NCBI RefSeq assembly: GCF_000720135.1
Contig: NZ_JOIU01000045.1
Coordinates: forward strand, 1 to 34,998
Direction: 5' to 3'
Origin: Streptomyces sp. NRRL S-1022
Lineage (GTDB): Bacteria > Actinomycetota > Actinomycetes > Streptomycetales > Streptomycetaceae
Length of the DNA: 34,998 nucleotides
Shown: positions 21,381 to 27,285 of the stretch, one piece after another
Numbering within the stretch: position 1 is the stretch's first letter
How the letters are laid out: the number at the start of each line of letters is the position of its first letter
Made by a program: the position numbers and the translations under genes
The notes under the pieces: model-generated
Seen by the model: only the letters and a program-made list of their open reading frames with translations
The model's database searches: none
What the model was told of the DNA's origin: nothing

Positions 21381-21427
21381 TGTCAAGAATTACCTGACGA
21401 CCACTGTTTGTCAGGCGTAACCTGACA
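21381..21427 (+). promoter_or_regulatory. Twin operators and leaderless promoter of the HTH gene
   Basis: Two dyads of the form TGTCARG-N5-CCTGACR lie at 21381-21399 and 21409-21427, 28 bp apart. Between and within them are a -35-like CTGACG (21394-21399), an 18-bp spacer and a -10 TAACCT (21418-21423), six bases before ATG 21430. A protein bound to either dyad would block the promoter. Confidence 0.75.
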
Positions 21428-21429
21428 CT

Positions 21430-22161
21430 ATGAGCGATGACGCGACACACGACGTCTCTACCGACCGATACGCCTACAGCCGCCGGGCTCTGAGCCGCCT
21501 CGTCCTTTCCTTCGAGCAGCGCGATCTCGCAGAGCGCGCCGCCGCCGGCGTTCCCACCGATGACACGTACGCCCATCCTGGCGAGCTGGTCGAGGAAGCC
21601 CAGACCCTGGTCGAACTCGCGCAGCAAGTGCTGCGGTGGGCGGTCATCCACGAACGGCAGAAGGGCACCAGCTGGGAGGAGATCGGCCAGCGGCTTGGCG
21701 GCATCACCCGCCAGTCCGCCCACGAGCGCTACAAGGACGCCGTCGATGAGTGGCAGTTCTCCCTGGTACAGCCCTACGAACCCGGCACCGCCGCCAGCCC
21801 ATATCCCGCCCCGGTCCTGCACGAAGCCGCGCTGGAGCCCACCGCCACGGGGGCCCGGCTGGACGCCTGGGCGCGTGAGCACGTGCCCTCCGCGCGAGGT
21901 ACGGAGCACCCGGTGACCGGACACCTGCCGCCACTGACCACGGTGGAGGAGATGAACCAGGTCCTGGCTGCCATCCAGCACCTGACCGCGCACGGCGCCA
22001 GCCCCGCCGAACGTGCCGCGGTCTACGAGCGCAAGGCCGCACTGCTGGAGCGCATCGCCGCCGAGGACGGGCGGCCCGAAGCCGCCGAACAGGCCGCAGA
22101 CGCCCGCGCCCGCGCCGCCCGGCTGCGCGAGGAAGGCCGCCAGCCTGGTGCGGGCGGATGA
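21430..22161 (+). CDS. HTH protein, probable autorepressor
   Basis: A 243-aa protein; ATG 21430 fits a leaderless transcript because no ribosome site precedes it. The N-terminal half is helical and includes a helix-turn-helix, GTSWEEIGQRLGGITRQSAHERY (about residues 79-101), of the type that scans DNA in small regulators. The C-terminal part (about 165-243) is an Ala/Glu/Arg-rich coiled coil suitable for dimerisation. Twin dyads overlap its own promoter, strongly suggesting autoregulation. A pair of 49-bp direct repeats flanks the gene, so it may have entered as a cassette. It lies next to the iteron region and could be a copy-number or replication regulator; that is inference. Confidence 0.7.
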   Translation: MSDDATHDVSTDRYAYSRRALSRLVLSFEQRDLAERAAAGVPTDDTYAHPGELVEEAQTLVELAQQVLRWAVIHERQKGTSWEEIGQRLGGITRQSAHERYKDAVDEWQFSLVQPYEPGTAASPYPAPVLHEAALEPTATGARLDAWAREHVPSARGTEHPVTGHLPPLTTVEEMNQVLAAIQHLTAHGASPAERAAVYERKAALLERIAAEDGRPEAAEQAADARARAARLREEGRQPGAGG

Positions 22162-22204
22162 CCAGCCGCCTGCAGAAGAGGCACCCGTGCCCGGAGTCGA
22201 CGGA

Positions 22205-22253
22205 CCGGGACCGTCGTGGGCGCTCCGCTCAGCGCGCCGCCGCCGTGGTGACC
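22205..22253. repeat. 49-bp direct repeat, right copy flanking the HTH gene
   Basis: Right partner of 21290-21338, starting 43 bp after the HTH gene stop. Confidence 0.8.
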
Positions 22254-22789
22254 CGGCGAGCGAGTTGAAGGTGAAGCGGGCCGGCCGCGCTCGCGGCCCC
22301 TCAGCTCCGGGACGAGGACGGCTGGCACCCTGAGACCGTCCACCGGATGCTTGCGAACCCGGCCGACAAGCCACCGATCGTCTACCCCGTCCGCGCACCG
22401 TGTGGCCTCGTGCTGTTAAACAGCACGCCAGGACATGGCACCTCCCGTGCCGTCAAATGTGGTCCCGAGGTGACGGCAGATCAAAAGCTCCAAGTCACCC
22501 CCAAGCCTGCTCCAAGTAGGCTGTATGGGCGACCTGGGGCTGCCATTTCGAAGCCCGCTGGATCGGCAATGAAAAAGCCGCGAACCATGAAAACGCGCAG
22601 GTCAAATACCTGTATGCCCGTTCCTCGCACGTTGACATGCCCACGACATGCAGGGTGACTGCTCCGCGCCGGCAACGCTTGCAGGCGCCGGGCAATTGCC
22701 TGTCCCAAGAGTCAACTTGACCGGCTTGCCTCTGAGCCGTCGGACCTCTTGCCTGCCGTGCGCCGCCGGCGACCAGCGCGCCGCGACCC
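22254..22789. other. Gene-poor spacer with possible gene remnant and a hairpin
   Basis: No convincing complete gene. A short coherent reading just after the direct repeat (LRDEDGWHPETVHRMLANPADKPP, about 22305-22376) may be a remnant of a truncated gene. CGTGCTGTT/AACAGCACG (22409-22427) is a perfect hairpin around one base. From about 22430 the sequence is less GC-rich. Confidence 0.45.
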
Positions 22790-22872
22790 GGTTCACTGTT
22801 CACGGGGTTCACCGGTTCACGGTGGTTCACGGTTCACGCTGTCCACTGGTTCACGGTTCAAGCGGTTCACGG
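22790..22872. repeat. Iteron array of GGTTCACGG-type 9-mers
   Basis: Directly visible copies at 22790 (GGTTCACTG), 22797 (TGTTCACGG), 22806 (GGTTCACCG), 22814, 22824, 22831 (ending GC), 22848, 22855 (GGTTCAAGC) and 22864: nine copies in 83 bp, all in the same direction. This is the form of a Rep- or regulator-binding iteron array. Long open frames cross it, but repeated DNA in different phases makes coding unlikely. Confidence 0.8.
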
Positions 22873-23093
22873 TGGAAAGGAGTAGACCAGCGCGGTGGAC
22901 ACGGGTGGACAGAGCTGTTCCATCCGGCTCTCACCACTGTCTCAGCCGGGGGCCTCACGCTGTCCCAGCCCGCACTCACGGCGTTGTGTCGCAGGTCCAG
23001 GCGTTCCAGGTCCGGTCTACAGCCCGTCTACCGCGCGTATACAGCAGTCCACGAGAAGCCGCTGGGTTCACAGTCTCTTGCCCCTGGCTCACC

Positions 23094-23187
23094 GGTGTCT
23101 CACACGTGGTGCAGGCCTCTCTCGCGGTGTCTCACCCCTGTCTCACGGGTGTCTCACAGCCATTCAGGGTGTCTCACCCTGTCTCGC
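23094..23187. repeat. Second array, GGTGTCTCAC-type repeats
   Basis: Copies begin at 23094, 23126, 23139 (TGTCTCAC), 23148, 23168 and 23180 (TGTCTCGC). With the GGTTCACGG array 300 bp away it makes 22790-23224 a repeat-dense, apparently non-coding locus, best read as a replication origin or incompatibility region. Confidence 0.75.
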
Positions 23188-23200
23188 GCCCCGGGTTGCC

Positions 23201-23224
23201 CCGGTCAACCCCCTTGTTGACCGG
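23201..23224. repeat. 8-bp-arm inverted repeat closing the iteron region
   Basis: CCGGTCAA (23201-23208) and TTGACCGG (23217-23224) flank eight bases. Confidence 0.6.
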
Positions 23225-23619
23225 AGGCACGACCTGCGGCTGAGGCAACCCTTCAGCCTTGACCGCCGCTCTGGCTCAGGGCGTCGCCAGCTCCCGCTGC
23301 CGACGCCGGCGGAGTGCCGTCCCCCACGAACGGGGACGCAACGCGGGACTGTACGTGGAGTTCAGCGCTGGACAGATTCACGAAGTGCACTGTGGATTCC
23401 AACGCTGGACAACTTCGCGAACTACGAAACAAGAACGCGGCAGACGCTTTGGAATCCGTCACGATGATTCCAGCAACGTGGAAAATGAATCGGGGTGAGC
23501 TGACACATTTGGAGATCGTGCCCGGGAATCCAAACAGATACCAGCCGGGCGAAATTGATTTACTCCATGGTAGTCTGTCACCAGCGCGACCAAGTGTCGT
23601 TGCGTCAACGTCCACATGC
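23225..23619. other. AT-richer segment next to the iterons
   Basis: No convincing gene. CGCTGGACA occurs twice (about 23365 and 23404), and GATTCCA/GGAATCC-type words recur between about 23390 and 23530. The lower GC beside an iteron array is what one expects of a duplex-unwinding element. Confidence 0.4.
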
Positions 23620-23664
23620 GTGAGGCCCCACTCCTCGCCTGGCAGCAAGTACGTGGGGCCTCAC
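23620..23664. repeat. 12-bp-arm hairpin
   Basis: GTGAGGCCCCAC (23620-23631) and 23653-23664 are perfect complements around 21 bases. First of two tandem hairpins downstream of the 43-aa gene on the minus strand. Confidence 0.75.
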
Positions 23665-23687
23665 GGTTCAGCATGGTGTAGGACGAT

Positions 23688-23732
23688 CGATGGGCCCACC
23701 CTTGGTCTGCAGTGCCGGGGGAGGGCCCATCG
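23688..23732. terminator. 10-bp-arm hairpin downstream of the 43-aa gene
   Basis: CGATGGGCCC (23688-23697) pairs with 23723-23732. It lies about 18 bp past the minus-strand stop at 23750 and could terminate that transcript. Confidence 0.6.
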
Positions 23733-23749
23733 GCTTCTTCAGCCGCAGG

Positions 23750-23881
23750 TCACCAGTCCTTCCGGCCGTAGTACACGGCCTGAAGGACGGCTCCTACGAG
23801 CCGAGCCACGTCCGTGGCCCAGCGAAGCAGCTTCGCCCCCACCGGATCGTTGCCCCCTTCGGGGCCCGTTCCAGTGGTCAC
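23750..23881 (-). CDS. 43-aa small protein with a strong ribosome site
   Basis: GTG 23881 is preceded by AGGAGGTGA, the best Shine-Dalgarno sequence in the window. The peptide has a flexible Gly-rich start (MTTGTGPEGGNDPVG) and one amphipathic to hydrophobic helix (AKLLRWATDVARLVGAVLQA) ending YYGRKDW. Its 3' end coincides with an inverted repeat (23757-23769/23775-23787). No family recognised; it is the only gene in the 2.3-kb stretch from 22162 to 24496 that I can support. Confidence 0.6.
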   Translation of the reverse strand: MTTGTGPEGGNDPVGAKLLRWATDVARLVGAVLQAVYYGRKDW

Positions 23882-24473
23882 ACCTCACCTCCTCTCGCCG
23901 GTGGAACCAGCTGGATGCCACCCGGGCAGCCGAGGAGGTGTAATGCTGGGAACAATACCATCAACGGGCGGTAGCCTCCGAACAGTTGGAGGCCTTTAAG
24001 GCCGCCTTCCACCGTACCGTCGAATGCATTGCCCAGTAATGCCTAAGCGGGGTCATGAATTCTCTACCCTAGAAGCCCGGACCCCTGGTTTAGGAAACCG
24101 CAGCTCAAGGCCCCATTGTGTAGATACACAGTCAGGCCTTCTCGTCGTGAGAAGGCCCCGGCAACCCCACCGAAGGACCACCGGCCCGCGGCGAGTTGAA
24201 GCAGACTCGTGATGTGACCGAGGCCACAGGTCGACCGGCAGGCGGCCCTGCACAGCACCGTGCTCGACAAGGTGGCCTGCCAGAACGCACGTTGCTCGGA
24301 AGAACATGCTGGCGGTTGGGGGGGGGAGCGGTACCGGCTTGGATGCCGGTTGAGCCGGTCGGAGCCGAGCCACTCCTCCGTACTCCCGCCGTCACGACCG
24401 CACAAGTGCGAGGAGGAGGTCTGCGGCAGCCCCTCGTTTCCTGGTGGGTTTCCGGAACCTTCGCAGGTCAGCA
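23882..24473. other. Gene-free stretch with hairpin
   Basis: I see no convincing gene. GGCCTTCTC/GAGAAGGCC (24135-24143, 24149-24157) forms a perfect hairpin with a 5-nt loop, and GGCCTTTAAGGCC near 23991 is a short palindrome. A run of nine G bases near 24320 stands out. Confidence 0.45.
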
Positions 24474-24503
24474 GGGGTAACAGTCGGAGCGGACTGTTAC
24501 CCC
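24474..24503 (-). terminator. Perfect 12-bp-arm hairpin overlapping the stop of the 24497 gene
   Basis: GGGGTAACAGTC (24474-24485) pairs with 24492-24503 around six bases. The TAA stop of the minus-strand gene lies inside the stem, an unusual but workable terminator position. Confidence 0.75.
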
Positions 24504-25195
24504 GACCGTGCCGGAAGACCGAGGTCGTCCAGTGACTCTCCAGCCGCCCAACGCTGTAGCTGGCGGCCGTCGAGGAGCTGGACGCCGCCCTGGCGGGAGG
24601 CCCAGAGCACGTCCGTGCGGCTGAAGCCGCCGAGGTGGACCACGACCCGGATCAGGCGGTCGATCCCGGGTCGGCCGGCCTCCCGCAGGGGGGCGGGCAC
24701 GCCCTCGTCCTCGTCCGTGGCGGCCGAGCTCGCCACCGGGCGGAACGCGACGTCGAGTTCACGGCCCCGGCGGTCCCGGGCGTACAGGCGCGGCCGCCCC
24801 TCGCGGGCGGTCAGGTCGACCACGCGCCAGCCGTCGCGCCGCAGCATCCGCGCGGCCGCCACCGCCAGGCCCTGGTCATCGAGCCGGGTCAGCTCCGCCG
24901 CGGTGTAGTGCCCGCCGCGCCGGCGGACCACCGCCCGGCGCCAGCGCACGCCCACCGCGGCGGCCGCCGCGAGCAGCACGACGCCTAGCACCAGGCCGCC
25001 GACGCCGAGCGCGCGGTAGAACCAGACGAGCAGCAGGACGGGCGCGAGCACGGCCAGGACGAGGCCGACGAAGCCGGGGAGCACGTCGCGGAGTTCGGGC
25101 CCGTACCGGCCCTGGGCGCGCAGTTCGGAGACTGCCCGCTGCCGTTGGGAGCGCCGGGACCCAGGCACGGGAGGATGCCTCCACCACAGATCCAC
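24497..25195 (-). CDS. Membrane-anchored Mrr-like protein, probably inactive
   Basis: I start it at GTG 25195 (232 aa), eight bases after GGGGAG; a frame from 25351 would add 52 residues of poor quality. A basic N-terminus with RRSQRQRAVSELRAQG leads into two membrane helices (about residues 38-58 and 64-84). The soluble part has the Mrr-type order: LDDQGLAVAAARMLRRDGWRVVDL, RDRRGRELDVAFRP, then VQLLDGRQLQRWAAGESL, which lines up with LHVVDRQTLGVWAAGS of the 9728 gene. The QxK catalytic pair is not apparent, so it may be a non-cutting homologue. Third of three membrane-tethered nuclease-fold proteins on the plasmid. Confidence 0.65.
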   Translation of the reverse strand: MDLWWRHPPVPGSRRSQRQRAVSELRAQGRYGPELRDVLPGFVGLVLAVLAPVLLLVWFYRALGVGGLVLGVVLLAAAAAVGVRWRRAVVRRRGGHYTAAELTRLDDQGLAVAAARMLRRDGWRVVDLTAREGRPRLYARDRRGRELDVAFRPVASSAATDEDEGVPAPLREAGRPGIDRLIRVVVHLGGFSRTDVLWASRQGGVQLLDGRQLQRWAAGESLDDLGLPARSG

Positions 25196-25423
25196 CAGGG
25201 TCAACTCCCCATCACCACCACGTCCCGTCGTGCGGTAGAGATACCCGCTTCCTCCCGCGACTCGCCAGTCACGCCACGGTTCGGCCACGGAAGTGGCCGA
25301 AGGGCTTGCCCCGAACCCGACGCGTACGACGACTGACCACGAGCCGTCCACGGCCGCCGCTGGAATCGGGGTTCCAGCGGCGGCCGTCGCCGTTCCAGCC
25401 CCCGCCGACCCCTCCCCCGAAAT

Positions 25424-25442
25424 AGCGTGTGCACGCTACGAT
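25424..25442 (+). promoter_or_regulatory. Operator copy 1 (AGCGTGTGCACGCTA) and leaderless -10
   Basis: The 15-mer at 25424-25438 is a dyad (AGCGTG-TG-CACGCT). It runs into the -10 TACGAT (25437-25442), seven bases before ATG 25450, so binding would repress the SprT-like gene. Identical 15-mers occur at 26761 and 26898. Confidence 0.75.
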
Positions 25443-25449
25443 TTGCAGC

Positions 25450-26241
25450 ATGACGACTCAGGAGGGGACTCGGATCATCACCGCCCTGGAATCGGTCTGG
25501 GGCGCGATCCAGAAGCACCACCCCGACGTTCCAGACGTCGTGATCGTGACTGGAACCGGGCAGAAGCGACGCAGCACCAAGCGCCTGACGCTGGGCCACC
25601 ACGCGGCGGACCGCTGGCAGGACGCAACAGCTGCCGGCCGCCGAGCGGAGCTGTTCGTGTCCGGCGAGGCCATCGCTAAGGGAGGCGAGGTGGTCGTGGA
25701 GACGATGCTGCACGAGGCAGCGCACGCGCTCGCGGCGGTCCGGGGCATCCAGGACACCTCATGTGCGGGCCGCTGGCACAACCGCCGGTACGCGGCCCTG
25801 GCGCAGGAGCTGGGGCTGGAGCCGCCGAAGCGGGCCGCGAAGGTGATCGGGTTCTCGGAGGCCCTGATCACGGCCGCCACGGTGAACCGGTACGCGGCCC
25901 AGATCCGGAAGCTGGACGCGGCCGCGCTCGCGCACATCGAGGAGTCCAAGGGCGACGAGACCGAGCCCGGCGAGGACCAGGAGCAGGACGAGAACAACCC
26001 GGGCCCCCGCGGCGGTCGAGGCCGGGCCGGGAAGCGCCTGGCCGTCGAGTGCGGCTGTGAGACGCCCCGCCGGATGCAGGTCACCCCGGCTTTCCTGGAA
26101 GAGGCTCCGGTGCTGTGTGGGCGGTGCAGGCAGGAGTTCCAGCCCCGGGAGCCAAAGCCGGAATCGACGCTGGAACTGGTGCTGCAGCTGGGCGAGGAGC
26201 CCGCGCCGGCCGAGCCCGTCGCGGCGCGGGTGACGCCGTGA
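25450..26241 (+). CDS. SprT-like zinc metalloprotease-type protein
   Basis: A 263-aa protein from ATG 25450 (leaderless promoter, no ribosome site). The core ETMLHEAAHALAAVRG carries the HExxH zinc motif (His88, Glu89, His92), and RWHNRRYAALAQELGL about 18 residues later supplies the likely third ligand, His110; this order matches SprT-like proteins, some of which degrade DNA-protein crosslinks. An acidic linker follows (about 175-195), then a zinc ribbon: CGCETPRRMQVT and LCGRCRQEF, similar to the C-terminal ribbon of SprT proteins. Its stop overlaps the HNH gene start (GTGA). Actual protease activity and substrate are not shown by sequence; trimming of proteins bound to transferred DNA would be a fitting role. 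Confidence 0.82.
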   Translation: MTTQEGTRIITALESVWGAIQKHHPDVPDVVIVTGTGQKRRSTKRLTLGHHAADRWQDATAAGRRAELFVSGEAIAKGGEVVVETMLHEAAHALAAVRGIQDTSCAGRWHNRRYAALAQELGLEPPKRAAKVIGFSEALITAATVNRYAAQIRKLDAAALAHIEESKGDETEPGEDQEQDENNPGPRGGRGRAGKRLAVECGCETPRRMQVTPAFLEEAPVLCGRCRQEFQPREPKPESTLELVLQLGEEPAPAEPVAARVTP

Positions 26242-26756
26242 CTGCCGAGCCGACCACGGCGGTTCCGTGGCAGGCCCTGGCCGCCGACCCGGCGACCGTG
26301 GAACGGTACGAGGCCAAGGTGTACCGCGGCCCCGGCCCGACGTCATGCCACTGGTGGCTGGGGGCCATCAGCGACTCCGGACACGGCAAGCTCCGGGCGG
26401 GCAGCCGCCCGGCGGGCACCTCCCGCGTGGTCTCCGCCCACGTGCTGGGCTTCGCCATCCACCAGGGCGCGGCCGCCCTGCAGGCGGGCGCCATCGTCCG
26501 GCACAAGTGCGACGAGGCCAGCTGTCAGAACCCGACGCACTGGCTGATCGGTGACCGCCTGCAGAACATCCTGGACTTCCAGGCCCGTCGCGGGCTGACC
26601 GGTCACCCGCTCGCGGACGTGCGGGGCGCGGCGGGCCGGGCCGTCGCCGTCCGGGACGCCATCCTGGCGGCCGCCCCCGGCGAGGAGGCCGCCGCCATCG
26701 CGGCCGCGCTCGCGGCCGGGCACCCCTCCGGCGACCGCCAGGACACCCTCTGGTGA
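26238..26756 (+). CDS. HNH endonuclease-like protein
   Basis: A 172-aa protein; GTG 26238 overlaps the previous stop. The middle matches the phage-type HNH_3 pattern: CHWWLGAISDSGHGKL, then VVSAHVLGFAIHQGA, then IVRHKCDEASCQNPTHW, LIGDRLQNILDFQARRG. The histidines, asparagine and the two cysteines of the zinc-like knuckle are present. An Ala-rich C-terminal helix (about 125-160) follows. HNH enzymes of this group nick or cut DNA and include free-standing homing enzymes. Co-translation with a SprT-like protease is unusual. A copy of the repeated 15-bp dyad begins four bases after its stop. Confidence 0.82.
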   Translation: MTAEPTTAVPWQALAADPATVERYEAKVYRGPGPTSCHWWLGAISDSGHGKLRAGSRPAGTSRVVSAHVLGFAIHQGAAALQAGAIVRHKCDEASCQNPTHWLIGDRLQNILDFQARRGLTGHPLADVRGAAGRAVAVRDAILAAAPGEEAAAIAAALAAGHPSGDRQDTLW

Positions 26757-27248
26757 ACGAAGCGTGTGCACGCTAGGCCGAACGGACGCACCGGGCCCAG
26801 GTTGAGGGGTCTGCCTCGCACCGCCGGAGGACGCTCCCGGCGGTGACCCCGGTATCCCGTAGCGGCCGGGCAGGGGCCCGGTTGCCGGGCCGCGTGAAGC
26901 GTGTGCACGCTAGACCTGGAGGCGTCCGGCCGAGCCGGACCAGGCGCCGCACCCGCCGCCGAAAACCACGCCTGGTAACAGTCGAGGCCCGCCCACGCGC
27001 TGCGGGTCGGGCCTCTGTCGTCGTCGGCACAGGGTAGCGGGCAGCCGCCCGCAGTCGTCAACACCCGCCCGTCCAGCGTCCCAAGGAAGGCCAGCCAACC
27101 CGCCCAGGTCCATCGGACAGGTAGCACCCCAGCAACGACCCAGACCACCAGCACCTAGCAGGTCATCGGACCCACGACAGCCACCCAAGGACCCAGACCA
27201 CCTAACGATCCGTCACTCTCAAGGTACAAGCATCTCTCTAACACACCC
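26757..27248. other. Intergenic region upstream of the relaxase: operator copies and candidate oriT
   Basis: No gene is convincing here. Dyad copies AGCGTGTGCACGCTA at 26761-26775 and 26898-26912; an 8-bp-arm inverted repeat GAGGCCCG/CGGGCCTC at 26984-26991 and 27008-27015; a 13-mer GACCCAGACCACC twice (27137, 27190); GACAGCCACCCAA at 27176-27188, found again after the relaxase at 32054. From about 27050 to 27250 the plus strand is visibly C-rich and G-poor. Position just upstream of a MobF relaxase makes this the best oriT candidate. Confidence 0.55.
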
Positions 27249-27278
27249 TTGCATTACCATCCGATGGCCACTTACAGT
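27249..27278 (+). promoter_or_regulatory. Leaderless promoter of the relaxase gene
   Basis: TTGCAT (27249-27254), an 18-bp spacer and TACAGT (27273-27278) lie seven bases before ATG 27286. No ribosome site is seen, as expected of a leaderless transcript. Confidence 0.65.
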
Positions 27279-27285
27279 GATCTGC

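Noticed and set aside
22790..23190. CRISPR array
   Set aside because: The repeats are only 8-10 bp, unevenly spaced and partly overlapping, with no cas genes; they are iteron-like.
22648..23467. Overlapping plus-strand open frames across the iteron region
   Set aside because: They arise from non-coding repeats read in different phases, with no ribosome site and Ser/Thr/Pro/Arg composition.
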